Source: Planctomycetota bacterium (GTDB taxonomy: Bacteria > Planctomycetota > Brocadiia > SM23-32 > JAKLEA01). Taken from it: a stretch of 64,000 nt of DNA. Within the stretch, counting starts at the first letter, position 1, and the number at the start of each line of letters is the position of its first letter. Location: assembly GCA_022711755.1 (NCBI GenBank), contig JAKLEA010000014.1:1-64000 (forward strand), written 5' to 3'. Positions 43,630-52,998 of this stretch are shown here, piece after piece. The position numbers were made by a program, and so were the translations under genes. The notes beneath the pieces were generated by a model. The model worked only from the letters and a program-made list of their open reading frames with translations, did no database searches and was not told the DNA's origin.

Positions 43630-43941
43630 TTATTCCTTTGCATCGGGCGGTTTGCCTAGCTCGCGCTCAAGCTCGTCAACGCTGAGAATACGGGAAACCT
43701 CGCTGGGGTCCCGCTTGATGAATATCTGCTTGGCCGACAGTTTTCCGCCGCACCTGCACTGTCTGCCTTCCTGCTTGCCGTTCAGGACGAAGTTCTTCCG
43801 GCAGGTGTCACAGTGATGGAGAACGGGCTGCGGAACCTGTATCGGCTTCCCGCAGGAGGTGCAGAACGCCTTCCTGCCGAAATGGCTGGACGGAACTTCC
43901 AGCTTTGCGCCGCATTCCTTGCAGCGGAACCTTACTGGCAC
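43630..43941 (-). CDS. Zinc-ribbon protein
   Basis: 103 residues with three Cys pairs: CKECGAKL (7-14), FCTSCGKPI (27-34) and CDTCRKNF (44-51), plus CRCGGKL. The opening MPVRFRCKECGAKLEVPSSHFGRK is a common planctomycetal zinc-finger start in proteins that often carry membrane or sensory domains; here only the fingers remain. Possibly binds nucleic acid or protein; function unknown. It may be co-transcribed with the downstream metallophosphoesterase. Confidence 0.75.
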   Translation of the reverse strand: MPVRFRCKECGAKLEVPSSHFGRKAFCTSCGKPIQVPQPVLHHCDTCRKNFVLNGKQEGRQCRCGGKLSAKQIFIKRDPSEVSRILSVDELERELGKPPDAKE

Positions 43942-44063
43942 GTTAAATCCCCTTTCCGGTTGGAGTTCATGTGCGCTGACCTGAAAGGTTAACCGCCCGG
44001 AGCGGGGTTAGTCAAGCGGCAAACAATGTCGGGATCTTCCGCGCCGCGGAGACTTCCACGCCG

Positions 44064-44092
44064 TTGCCGAATGCCGCGCGGCCCGATATAGT
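44064..44092 (+). promoter_or_regulatory. Candidate sigma-70 promoter for the radical SAM gene
   Basis: TTGCCG (44064-44069), 17-nt spacer, TATAGT (44087-44092). It lies 35 bp upstream of the TTG start at 44128, which has RBS GGGAGACGC. Confidence 0.5.
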
Positions 44093-44127
44093 GTGCAAGC
44101 GGCAACGCCCGGGAGACGCAGACAGCC

Positions 44128-45567
44128 TTGAAAATACTCTTCATCAAAAGAAACATCGCTTTCTGGGAACCGCTGGGCATCATGTACCTTTCCGGAGCGC
44201 TAAGGAAAGGCGGACATGAGACCGGCTTCCTGTTCAGCACGCGCAAGGACTTCCTGGACCGCGTCAGGGAGTTCAGGCCCGACGTCCTGGCGTACAGCGT
44301 CACAACCGGATCGCACGCCTACTACCTGTCCCTGAACCGGGAGATCAAACGCCAACTGCCGGAGCTGCGCATGATCTCCGTCATGGGCGGGCCTCATCCG
44401 ACCTACTTCCCGGAAATTGTGGAAGAGGACGGTATGGACGCCGTTTGCATGGGCGAGGGGGAGGAGGCGTTTGTTGAGTTCTGCGACCGGCTGCGGGACG
44501 GGCGCGACCCGGCGGCCACTCTGAACTTCTGGGTCAAGACGGCGAAGGGCGTCGTCAGGAACGAGCTTCGTCCGCTGAACCACGAACTTGACGCCCTCCC
44601 GTTCCCTGACCGTGAGACCGTCTACGCCGGCGCGCCGCACCTGGCGCAGGACAGCCACAAGAGTTTCTTCCCGAACCGGGGTTGCCCGTATTCCTGCACA
44701 TACTGCTTCAATCACGCGCTCAAGAAGATGTACAGCGGGCGCGGCCCCTGGCTGCGGACTCACTCCGTTGACTACATGATCCGCCAGATCAGAGAGGTCA
44801 AGGAGCGTTACCCGCTTGAGCTTTGCGCGTTTTCCTCGGACATCTTCACGCTCGATCCGGAGTGGGTGCAGGAATTCCGGGACAAGTTCCCGCGCGAGAT
44901 CGGCCTGCCCTTCTGGGTGAACATTCGCGCAAACCATGTTGACGACCGCATTGCCCGCCTGCTCGCAGAGGCCGGATGCCGCGCCGCCTACATCGGCGTC
45001 GAATCGGGCGTCGAACGCATCCGCAACGGCATCCTGAAGCGCAGCATGAAGCGGGAGACAATCCTGACCGCCTGCCGCGCGCTGCGCGAGAACGGCATCC
45101 GCATCGCGACCCAGGCGATCATAGGACTCCCGGGGGAAACCTTCGATGACGCGCTGGAAACCTGCCGGATGAGTTCGGAATGCAGGGCGGACTTCGGCTG
45201 GTCCTCCCTTTTCCAGCCCTACCCGCGCACGGAGCTGTGGAAGTACGCCCGCGACAATGGCTTCTTCGAGGATGGCGCGGACATACCGCAGACCTTCTAC
45301 GCCGTCTCGAAACTCAAATTCCGCGACCGGCGCGAGAAGCTCATGATCGAGAACCTGCACAAGCTCTTCGCGCTCGGGGTCGAGTATCCGGGCCTCCTGC
45401 GCGTCATGCCTTTGCTGTGCAGCCTGCCGATCGAGTCGCTATACAAGCTCCTGTATCAGTTCGCTTACGGATACGCCCTGCAATGGCGCATCTTCCGCCA
45501 GCCGTACGGCCCCGCCGAGTTCCTGAAGGTCTCGCTGACGCGGTATCTGACCAAGGAAGTGCATTGA
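44128..45567 (+). CDS. B12-binding-domain radical SAM protein
   Basis: 479 residues. Starts at TTG 44128. Residues 1-130 form a cobalamin-binding-type Rossmann domain (GIMYLSGALRKGGHE, MGGPHPTYFPEI, CMGEGEEAFVEF). The radical SAM cluster motif CPYSCTYC (about 187-194) follows, with SSDIFTLDPEWV and GIRIATQAIIGLPGETFDDALE typical of the TIM barrel. Members methylate or rearrange complex substrates such as hopanoids, lipids, antibiotics or phosphonates. The substrate is not evident. The MttB-family gene lies downstream on the same strand behind a repeat element, so a link to methyl or corrinoid metabolism is possible. Confidence 0.9.
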   Translation: MKILFIKRNIAFWEPLGIMYLSGALRKGGHETGFLFSTRKDFLDRVREFRPDVLAYSVTTGSHAYYLSLNREIKRQLPELRMISVMGGPHPTYFPEIVEEDGMDAVCMGEGEEAFVEFCDRLRDGRDPAATLNFWVKTAKGVVRNELRPLNHELDALPFPDRETVYAGAPHLAQDSHKSFFPNRGCPYSCTYCFNHALKKMYSGRGPWLRTHSVDYMIRQIREVKERYPLELCAFSSDIFTLDPEWVQEFRDKFPREIGLPFWVNIRANHVDDRIARLLAEAGCRAAYIGVESGVERIRNGILKRSMKRETILTACRALRENGIRIATQAIIGLPGETFDDALETCRMSSECRADFGWSSLFQPYPRTELWKYARDNGFFEDGADIPQTFYAVSKLKFRDRREKLMIENLHKLFALGVEYPGLLRVMPLLCSLPIESLYKLLYQFAYGYALQWRIFRQPYGPAEFLKVSLTRYLTKEVH

Positions 45568-45614
45568 ATCCCCCGCCGGCCGTGCCAGGTCAGTCACGGG
45601 CGCGGGCTGCCGAC

Positions 45615-45728
45615 TTGGAGTGCGGCAGACTTGCTGCCGCCTTGCCGTATTATGCGGCGGTGGCAGGCAAGCCTGCCGCCCAAAGGCGCAAGCAAGCGCG
45701 TCAGCCTTGCTGACGAGCGCACTCCAGG
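45615..45728. repeat. Family B element with inverted ends
   Basis: 114 bp bounded by TGGAGTGC (45616-45623) and GCACTCCA (45719-45726). Inside are hairpins GGCAGACTTGCTGCC, GGCAGGCAAGCCTGCC and GTCAGCCTTGCTGAC. Related copies at 31211-31285 and 57068-57124. It looks like a small non-autonomous (MITE-like) or REP-type element. Confidence 0.8.
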
Positions 45729-45783
45729 ACTTTGCGGCCGTCACTGACCTGTCTCCGCCGATCCCTTCAGAGGAGGCAATCGA

Positions 45784-47205
45784 ATGTTGGGTTGCGGATT
45801 GAAGGTCCTTTCCCCGGATGACGCCGCGCGCATCCACGACGCCGCGCTTCGGACGCTTGAGCGCCGCGGGGTCTGCGTCGGCGACGCCCGCTTCCGCGCG
45901 GACATGCTCCGGCGCGGCGCCGCGCCGGGGCTGAGGGGAGATGAAATGCTCCTGCCCGGGGAGCTTGTCGCTGAATGCCTGGCGACCGTCAACCGCAGGC
46001 CCTTCCTCAAACGCTTGGACGGGCGCAGGCTGGAACTTCACTCCGATAACCGTCATTACGGCTCCCTGGTCACCGATCCGATCATAATCGCTTATCCGGG
46101 AACGCTGCGGAAGGCGACGCTGGGCGACATAGCCCTCCACGCGCGGCTGGCCGACTCCCTGCCGCTCGTGGACAACATTCACCTGATGGACGACACGATT
46201 CCCGGCATTGACGCCGGGGTCAGCGTCCTGAAGGCGCTGGAGGCGCTCGTCTCGAACACGACATGCAGTTATCACTGCGCGCCGGGGACGCTGCGGGACA
46301 CGGAGCATTGGATTGACATTGCCGAGATCATGGCCGGGGGCGACCTGAAGGAAAACCCGATCCTCGCCGCCTATGTCCCGGTCGTCAGCCCGCTGATGCT
46401 GACAGAGTTCAACCTGACCCAGTTGCGGATTTTTCTGGAGCGCGGGGTGGTCTGCAACGTCGGGCCGTGCGCCATCGCCGGGGCCACCGCGCCCTACACC
46501 GTGGCGGGGCTTATTGTCCAGTCCTGGGCGGAATATCTCGCCATGCTCGTCGCGTCGCAGGTCATCATGCCGGGTTCCGCCGCAATCGGCGGGGGAGGCG
46601 GCGCGCACGAGATGAACATGGCCACGATGGACAGTCTGTACAGCGGCCCGGTCAAGTATCTGGCAAGCGCGGCAATGAACGAGCTGTGCGAGGCGCACGA
46701 TCTGCCGACGATGACGGGGAACTTCTCGTGCCTCTGCTCCGGCTTCGGCGTTCAGAACGGGCTGGAGACGATGATGGGCATGTTTGCCACGTTCTTCTCC
46801 CGCTGCAACCTGGCGCACGGCATGGGTTCGATGGCCAACGCATGCGGGATGAGCGCGGCGCAGATCGTCATCCACCACGACGTCATCGAGATGCTTGAGC
46901 GCTTCAGGCAGGGCGTTGACGCGGGCGATGAGAAGCTGGCCCTGCGCTCGATCTTCGAAGCCGGGCCGGGCGGTAACTTCCTTGAAGACGGAATGACACT
47001 GGAATACCTGCGGTCAAAGGAGCATTTTTACGCATCGTGCTACGAACTCTGCGCCGGGGGGAGGGACGCGAAGACGATGGAGCAGCGGGCGCATGAGAAG
47101 GCGGAAGACCTCATCGCCTCCCACACACCGCGCCCGCCGGAGGAGCGCGTCGAGGAGGTCAGGCGTTACGTGGAGCGCGAATTGCCTTTTTCCGGGAATT
47201 CCTGA
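45784..47205 (+). CDS. MttB-superfamily corrinoid methyltransferase (non-pyrrolysine)
   Basis: 473 residues. Family blocks include LEALVSNTTCSYHCAPGTLRDTEHWIDIAEIMAGG, PILAAYVPVVSPL, AGATAPYTVAGL, and MDSLYSGPVKYLASAAMNELCEAHDLPTMT near the active site. The frame is open with no in-frame amber codon, so this is not the pyrrolysine trimethylamine enzyme. Such MttB homologues demethylate quaternary amines (glycine betaine, proline betaine, carnitine and others) to a corrinoid protein. No corrinoid protein (MtbC-like) or RamA gene is adjacent, so its partner must be elsewhere. RBS AGAGGAGGCAATCG. Confidence 0.88.
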   Translation: MLGCGLKVLSPDDAARIHDAALRTLERRGVCVGDARFRADMLRRGAAPGLRGDEMLLPGELVAECLATVNRRPFLKRLDGRRLELHSDNRHYGSLVTDPIIIAYPGTLRKATLGDIALHARLADSLPLVDNIHLMDDTIPGIDAGVSVLKALEALVSNTTCSYHCAPGTLRDTEHWIDIAEIMAGGDLKENPILAAYVPVVSPLMLTEFNLTQLRIFLERGVVCNVGPCAIAGATAPYTVAGLIVQSWAEYLAMLVASQVIMPGSAAIGGGGGAHEMNMATMDSLYSGPVKYLASAAMNELCEAHDLPTMTGNFSCLCSGFGVQNGLETMMGMFATFFSRCNLAHGMGSMANACGMSAAQIVIHHDVIEMLERFRQGVDAGDEKLALRSIFEAGPGGNFLEDGMTLEYLRSKEHFYASCYELCAGGRDAKTMEQRAHEKAEDLIASHTPRPPEERVEEVRRYVERELPFSGNS

Positions 47206-47220
47206 CGCGACGGCAGCGGG

Positions 47221-49725
47221 TTATTCGGCGACGATGATTTCCAGTCTTACCACGTCGGCCATCTTGATCTTGATCTCCCCGTCCTTCCCATTGCCGACAA
47301 GCAGGGAATCCGCGAGCCAGCCTGAAGCTTTGCGTCCGTCCCGTAATTCCGCCGTCGCGACGCCGTCTTTAATGCTCAGTTCCTTGACGCAGGCAAGGCG
47401 GATGCCCTCCGCCCGGCCTTCGGATTGCTGGAGCGCGATCATCGGCAGGCTGACTTCCTGCGGATCGTCGTCGTCCTCATCCCGCCCCAGAACAAGCATA
47501 AGGGACGCGGCGTCCCTGTCCGACGCGGACTTCGGGAAACGCCCCTTGCAGTCGTATGACACGCGGCACTCCGCCATATCCACGCGACCCTTCAGCGTCA
47601 GCGCGCTGATCCTGACGGGGGCATTCGATGCCGCCGCGCCGGCTTCGCCGTCGGCGGCCGGTTCATCGAGAGCCGCGATCTTCGCGCATTTCGAGTATGG
47701 CATTGCGACCGCGCCCACCCTGGTATCGAAAAGCAGGAACGCCGACTTCCATTGCTCCTCCCGCTTGAATCGCATGAAATGGTCAATGTCGTCCCTGCTG
47801 TGCTTCGGGTGCGCGAATCCGCGCAACCTGTGCGTTCCCCCTTCGCCGAGCGTGACCGTCCCGTCCGTAAGATCAAGTTTCTTCACTTCCTTCATTGCGA
47901 AGTGCAGTGTGGAGGAGCCATTGTCAACCGCGACGCAAGGCCCGCCCAGCAGCGCATCTTCGGTCAGGTATCCGCCGACGTAGTAGTATCCCGCGCCGGG
48001 ATCGTCGTAATCCTTCCCGAAGTGATATCCCCGAAGGTTGGAGACCGTTATTTCCCGCCTGTCGGCGTCGGTAATTTTCCAGCGACGCGAGGCCGAGGCG
48101 GTGATGCCGTCATCCCACAGCTTCAGTGCGGCGGAGGTGTCGGCGCGTCCCTTTGATACCATGCCCTTTATCGCGTCCGCCGGGCAGATGAGGCGCATTG
48201 ACACGCCCGGGCGGCGCTCGCAGACCAGGACGTGCCAGCCGCCCGGCCTGGCCGTGACGGGCGCTCTTTCCCCGCCGGGGAAGATCACGAAATCAGGGCC
48301 GAAGCCGTAGATTTTACAGCCCGACGTTACGATCAGGTCCGCGCCTCCGCATGAAGCGTAAATATTCTGATGCGGAGACGAGCCGCCGTTCTCCAGAAGC
48401 CTGTCTGCCAGGACGAATGACATGCCGGGGAACGCGGCGATTTCGTAGAGCATGTTGTCCCACGATGCCCCGGGATCGTCGCCGGTTCTTTCCGGGGGCG
48501 GTCCGTCAACCTTCTTCCATGTGAATTGGGCGCGCTCCCACTTCGCGGCCTCGGCGAAGAAGCCTTCGGCCGTGCCATTCAACTCCTGCGCCTTTGCGGT
48601 TCCGGTCAGGCGTCCGCCGTTGTCGCGTTCCAGCGTTGTCTTGCCGTCCTGGACGGCAATGGACTTGATCAGCGAGAGCGGGACCGTCTTTTCGCCCTCG
48701 TTTGTCGCGATCTCGAACGTCTGCTCCCTGCCGCCGTTCCAGTTGACGCAGACGCCTTTGTCCGAGACCTTGCCCACGAGAATTTCAGGCGAGGCGACGC
48801 CGCCGGCCGAGGTGAATACGGCGAAGAGCGCCGTCCCGGCCTCGCGCGCAGACCCATCGGCAACCGGCGCCGCTTCCGCCGCCTGCCATCGGAATTCCGC
48901 GCTGTCCCACTTCGGAGCGTCGGTCTTCAGCCCTTCGCTGGTCCCGCGGATCGTCAGCGGCAGGCCCGTTCCCTTGAGCGCCGTCCCGTCGCTCAGCGTC
49001 AGGAGCATGTCCCCGCGCGTGATCGCGTCCGGAACCGGGGCGGCGTCGGACTTTGGGGGCTGATACCTGACGCTTCTGATTGTTCCCAGCGGGCATCTCA
49101 CGCGGGCGTCGCCGATGGCTATCTCGAGGGTCTGGCCCATCGCGCGGGCGTTCTCCCTGTCCGGATCGTCCCCGGCGATGAAATGCCCGACGGTCATCTC
49201 GACCGCGCGGTCTTTTCCGGACAGTACCTTCGCCGACAGCGTTGAGCCATCCCCGGGGGGATTCCCTTTTCGCGCGTCGGCGGCGGCTCGCTCAAGGGAT
49301 GCCATGGCCTTCAGGCGAAGGCGAACCTCAATCGCCATTTCCAGATCAAGGCATGAGAAGGCGATCTCTTTCCCCGGGCTTTTTATCGCCCCGTTGACGG
49401 TCTTCCCATCGGTCAGAATGATCTTCGCCTCGCCGCCGGTCCCGGTCCATCGGAAGGTTGCCCTGCTTACGCCGGATAACGGAACTCCTCCGGTGGGGCC
49501 ACCCTCGATCTCAATCTTCTCCCCCGCCGCGGCAACGAGAGTTCGCTTTGAGAGAGCAGACAAATCCTTGCTGATCGGCTTGAATCTGAAGGCGACTGTT
49601 TCGCTTTCTGCGCCCTCAGCCGTTGCTGCGGGCATGGCGGCGCGGATGAGCAGGACGACGAGGAGCACTGCCGCCCCGCGCGGCATCCGGAGTTCGGACG
49701 GCTTCCGAGGTTCGTTGGCTGGCAT
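47221..49725 (-). CDS. Large secreted protein of unknown function
   Basis: 834 residues from ATG 49725 with a signal peptide (MPRGAAVLLVVLLIRAAMPAATAEG). It is built of repeated small beta modules with the pattern LxLKDGxxLxGTxxA (VGHFIAGDD...LGTIRSVRY, GDMLLTLSDGTALKGTGLPL, KTTLERDNGGRLTGTAKA, KEVKKLDLTDGTVTLGEGGTHRLRGF, VKELSIKDGVATAELRDGRKASGWL), like the chains of envelope proteins that use strand-turn-strand KDGxxLxG motifs. The middle holds an NPCBM-like segment. Only 15 bp from the convergent methyltransferase gene. No catalytic site recognised. Confidence 0.75.
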   Translation of the reverse strand: MPANEPRKPSELRMPRGAAVLLVVLLIRAAMPAATAEGAESETVAFRFKPISKDLSALSKRTLVAAAGEKIEIEGGPTGGVPLSGVSRATFRWTGTGGEAKIILTDGKTVNGAIKSPGKEIAFSCLDLEMAIEVRLRLKAMASLERAAADARKGNPPGDGSTLSAKVLSGKDRAVEMTVGHFIAGDDPDRENARAMGQTLEIAIGDARVRCPLGTIRSVRYQPPKSDAAPVPDAITRGDMLLTLSDGTALKGTGLPLTIRGTSEGLKTDAPKWDSAEFRWQAAEAAPVADGSAREAGTALFAVFTSAGGVASPEILVGKVSDKGVCVNWNGGREQTFEIATNEGEKTVPLSLIKSIAVQDGKTTLERDNGGRLTGTAKAQELNGTAEGFFAEAAKWERAQFTWKKVDGPPPERTGDDPGASWDNMLYEIAAFPGMSFVLADRLLENGGSSPHQNIYASCGGADLIVTSGCKIYGFGPDFVIFPGGERAPVTARPGGWHVLVCERRPGVSMRLICPADAIKGMVSKGRADTSAALKLWDDGITASASRRWKITDADRREITVSNLRGYHFGKDYDDPGAGYYYVGGYLTEDALLGGPCVAVDNGSSTLHFAMKEVKKLDLTDGTVTLGEGGTHRLRGFAHPKHSRDDIDHFMRFKREEQWKSAFLLFDTRVGAVAMPYSKCAKIAALDEPAADGEAGAAASNAPVRISALTLKGRVDMAECRVSYDCKGRFPKSASDRDAASLMLVLGRDEDDDDPQEVSLPMIALQQSEGRAEGIRLACVKELSIKDGVATAELRDGRKASGWLADSLLVGNGKDGEIKIKMADVVRLEIIVAE

Positions 49726-49835
49726 GTTACGGAATCCCGCTGATTCTCGCACAATAAGGATTATGTATTCCCGGCTCGTTACCCGAGCGAAAGGACGATT
49801 TTGTGCCCGTTCAACGCAACCGCAATGCGCGAGCA

Positions 49836-50180
49836 TCAGTCAGACCGGATCATGATGAGCATCATCTTGAATTGCGAGAGGGCCTTCAATGCGTGGGGTT
49901 TGTTGGCGGGCATGATGATCATCTGGCCGGCGCCCAGGGCGCTCGCCTTGCCGGAGATGGAGATTTCCACCTGCCCGTCAAGCACGCACACCAGCGCGTC
50001 GAACGGGGCGGTATGCTCGCTCAGTTCCTGATCCGCGTCGAACGCGAAGAGGGTCACATTGCCGGTTCCCTTTCTTAGTACTTCGCGGCTGACGATGGCC
50101 CCGTTCTGGTAGTCAACAAGCTCCAGCCAGTTCAGGGGTTTTCCTTTCAGGGTTGCCTGTTTCTTTGTGGACTTTGCCAT
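49836..50180 (-). CDS. Small cupin protein
   Basis: 114 residues from ATG 50180 behind GGAGAAGAGGAAA. Single RmlC-like jelly roll: TLFAFDADQELSEHTAPFDALVCVLDGQVEIS is cupin motif 1 (one His and a Glu kept), and LGAGQMIIMPANKPHALKA is motif 2 with a His. Probably binds a divalent metal; acts on or senses a small molecule, often sugar or quinone related. Function not assignable. Confidence 0.88.
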   Translation of the reverse strand: MAKSTKKQATLKGKPLNWLELVDYQNGAIVSREVLRKGTGNVTLFAFDADQELSEHTAPFDALVCVLDGQVEISISGKASALGAGQMIIMPANKPHALKALSQFKMMLIMIRSD

Positions 50181-50381
50181 TTTCCTCTTCTCCTTGCGTT
50201 TGTTGCTTTGCGTCGCGGCGCGACCATGCGCCTGCCGGGATTGCATTCTACCACGAAACCCCTGATTAATTCCGCCATGCGAGTTCGCCATTCCGCGCGC
50301 GGCGCGAGGGCGTGAGGCGCGAGGGCTTGCAAACGGCGCGCCGGGGGCATAACCTCATGCGGGATTCCGGAGGATCAACAG

Positions 50382-51773
50382 ATGAAAAGACGCGACTTTC
50401 TGAAATCGCTGGCGGGCGGGGCGGCTGCTCTTTCGCTTGCCCCGCGCGCCGGCGCGGCGGAGGAAACCCGCATGAGCCGACGGCCGAACATCCTCTTCCT
50501 GTTCACGGACGACCAGCGATTCGACACCATACGCGCCCTGGGCAACGAGGAGATCAGGACGCCCACGCTGGACGGCCTTGTCCGCGACGGGACGACCTTC
50601 ATGCGCGCGCACATCATGGGCTCGACCTGCCCGGCCGTCTGCATATGCAGCCGCGCATCGCTCCTGACCGGACGCGGGCTTTATCGCGTTCCGCATCAGA
50701 TTCCGGGCGACATGCCCACCTGGCCCAGGACGCTCAGGGACGCCGGCTACGAGACTTTTGGAACCGGGAAATGGCACAACGGCGCGCCGTCATACGCGCG
50801 GGGTTTCGCCTCCGGAGCGGACATCTTCTTCGGCGGAATGGAAAATCACGCGAAGGTTCCAGTCTTCGATTTCCAGCCGGACGGGAAATATCCGAAGGAG
50901 AGACAGCGCATCGGGACGAAATTCTCCAGCGAGCTTTTCAGCGACGCGGCGATTGACTTCCTCAAGCGATATGAAGGCGACAAGCCTTTCTTCATGTACG
51001 TCGCGTATACCGCCCCTCACGATCCGCGAATGCCGCCCAAGCCGTTCGCGGACATGTATGACCCGGAAAAGATCGCCCTGCCGAGGAACTTCATGCCGGA
51101 GCATCCGTTCGACAACGGGGAGATGAAAATCCGCGACGAGATGCTGGCCCCATTCCCGCGGACGGCGGAGGTTGTCCGGCGGCATATCGCGGCATATTAC
51201 GGAATGATAACGCACGTGGACGATCAGATCGGGCGCGTGCTCCAGGCTCTGGGCGACGCCGGCCACGCCGGGAACACGATAGTCATCTTCGCCGGGGACA
51301 ACGGGCTGGCCGTCGGGCGGCACGGCCTGATGGGCAAGCAGAACATGTATGAGCACAGCATGCGCGTGCCGCTGATCATCTCCGGTCCGGGCGTCCCGAA
51401 GAACGCCCGCTCCGACGCGCTCTGCTACCTGCACGACGTCTTCCCGACGTGCTGCGAGACGGCCGGGATTCCGATTCCTCCGACTGTCGAGAGCCGCAGC
51501 CTTCTGCCGCTTGTCAAGGGGGAAGCGAAGACGGGGATTGACTCGGTCTTCGGGGCGTACATGAGCGTTCAGCGGATGATCAGGGAGGAGCGTTACAAGC
51601 TGATCGAGTACACGGTGAAGGATATGCGGATGACGCAGCTCTTCGATCTTGCGGAAGACCCGTGGGAGATCGTCAACCTGGCCGAGCGGACGGAATACCG
51701 GGAGAATCTGGAGCGGCTTCGGGAAAAGCTGGCCGGGTGGAAGAAGACTGTGGGCGATCCGACGGCTGGTTGA
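50382..51773 (+). CDS. Secreted sulfatase with unusual CxCSR active-site motif
   Basis: 463 residues. Twin-arginine-like signal MKRRDFLKSLAGGAAALSL. Sulfatase N-domain: PNILFLFTDDQRFDTIRALG (calcium-site Asp pair), SRASLLTGRGLYR, GTGKWHNG, YTAPHDPR, GDNGLAVGRHGLMGKQNMYEHSMRVPLIISGPG. The formylglycine motif, normally C-x-[PA]-S-R, is C87-I-C-S-R91, with Cys replacing Pro. Maturation of the catalytic Cys by FGE or anaerobic SME may be affected. Part of the glycan-degrading gene set; substrate unknown. Divergent from the cupin gene. Confidence 0.9.
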   Translation: MKRRDFLKSLAGGAAALSLAPRAGAAEETRMSRRPNILFLFTDDQRFDTIRALGNEEIRTPTLDGLVRDGTTFMRAHIMGSTCPAVCICSRASLLTGRGLYRVPHQIPGDMPTWPRTLRDAGYETFGTGKWHNGAPSYARGFASGADIFFGGMENHAKVPVFDFQPDGKYPKERQRIGTKFSSELFSDAAIDFLKRYEGDKPFFMYVAYTAPHDPRMPPKPFADMYDPEKIALPRNFMPEHPFDNGEMKIRDEMLAPFPRTAEVVRRHIAAYYGMITHVDDQIGRVLQALGDAGHAGNTIVIFAGDNGLAVGRHGLMGKQNMYEHSMRVPLIISGPGVPKNARSDALCYLHDVFPTCCETAGIPIPPTVESRSLLPLVKGEAKTGIDSVFGAYMSVQRMIREERYKLIEYTVKDMRMTQLFDLAEDPWEIVNLAERTEYRENLERLREKLAGWKKTVGDPTAG

Positions 51774-51795
51774 GTGATTTGCCGGTCTTGCCCGC

Positions 51796-52998
51796 TCAAG
51801 GAGCGTTCCGCTTCAACGCGCTCCTGCTTCTGATTCCGGTCTCTGCCGCCGCGTAAAGCGCAAACAGGATCGCCGAGGCCAGGTACGGCCACCGCAGTCC
51901 GGCGTGCTGCGCCAGTACGCCCCCGAAGAACGATCCGGCCAGCAGGCCGACCATGACCACGATCTCGTTTATTCCCACGAGTTTTCCCGTGTTGCGCGGC
52001 GTGTTCATGCACACCGCCACCGCGTAATGCATGCGCAACCCCATGAACCCGCCGAACAGCCCCATCCCCAGGCCCAGCAGGACCGGGTGCGAGGCGGCGG
52101 ACAGCAGCATCATTCCCGCGATCCCGGCCAGCGTAAGCATCGGCCCCGTCATCGGGCGCGCCAGCAGTCTTTCCGCCCAGGCGGAGCCGGCGAAGTAGAT
52201 CAGCCGCGCAAGCCTGAGCATGAACAGGATGTCCGAAATCGTCGAGGGCGTGAATTGCAGTTCCGTGCCGAGCTTCGGGAATTGCGTCCCGATGGACCCG
52301 CCGGCGTACACCGCCACGAAGCAACCCGCCCAGCCGAGCAGGAGGTCCTGCCGCGTCGGCATCTCTTTGCATGACGCAGGCGCGGTTTCTGGATCCGTAG
52401 CCTGTGGCGCGGGCTGCGGCGCGGGCATCGGGGACGGCTTGATTTCGCGCGGGGCGGATTGACGGGCCTTGAAGGCCAGCGTGACCGCGCAGGCCAGCGC
52501 GCAGCCCCCCACCGCGCCCATGACGCCCATCCACGGCGCGATCTGGTAAAGCCTGCCGCCGATCAGGATGCCGATCGTCTCGCCGCCGCCCCAGCTTATG
52601 TTGTAGTAACTTGCGCTGCGGGAGATGTCGCCCTCGCGCTCGTGCCGCAGCCAGGACTGGAAGGGCGCCCAGAACAGGCCGTTGCACACGCCGCTGAACA
52701 CCCCCAGGGCGTAAATGTGCCACTTTTCCGACACGAAGACGTAAAGCGCGCACATGGCCAGACTGCTGACGGCCCCGGCTACGACCAGCCGCTTCGGATG
52801 GGACCGGTCGGAGATGTGCCCGGTGACGTAGGACACGAGCATGTAGAACGGCCCGCCGACGCAGCCCAGCAGGCCAAGCTCGAAGGAGTTCATTCCGACG
52901 CGCTGGATGGCGATCAGCGATCCGCAGATGGACAGGACGCCGCCCATCGCGACGGACATTCCCAGCGGGGCCAGGAACAGGAGGTATTCGCGTTTCAT
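51796..52998 (-). CDS. MFS transporter
   Basis: 400 residues from ATG 52998 (MKREYLLFLAPLGMSVAMG); a longer reading to 53085 is not supported. Twelve membrane segments in two halves, joined by a Pro/Ala-rich loop (SPMPAPQPAPQATDPETAP) at about 195-215. DRSHPKRLVVAG matches the loop 2-3 signature and VSYVTGHISDR the preceding helix. Facing the sulfatase genes, it may import the desulfated product (inference). Confidence 0.88.
   Translation of the reverse strand: MKREYLLFLAPLGMSVAMGGVLSICGSLIAIQRVGMNSFELGLLGCVGGPFYMLVSYVTGHISDRSHPKRLVVAGAVSSLAMCALYVFVSEKWHIYALGVFSGVCNGLFWAPFQSWLRHEREGDISRSASYYNISWGGGETIGILIGGRLYQIAPWMGVMGAVGGCALACAVTLAFKARQSAPREIKPSPMPAPQPAPQATDPETAPASCKEMPTRQDLLLGWAGCFVAVYAGGSIGTQFPKLGTELQFTPSTISDILFMLRLARLIYFAGSAWAERLLARPMTGPMLTLAGIAGMMLLSAASHPVLLGLGMGLFGGFMGLRMHYAVAVCMNTPRNTGKLVGINEIVVMVGLLAGSFFGGVLAQHAGLRWPYLASAILFALYAAAETGIRSRSALKRNAP

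Noticed and set aside
45439..46878. 479-codon minus-strand open frame
   Set aside because: Antisense to the MttB-family gene and crosses a repeat element.
45784..47205. Pyrrolysine-containing MttB
   Set aside because: The frame is open from start to end with no in-frame TAG, so pyrrolysine insertion is not needed.
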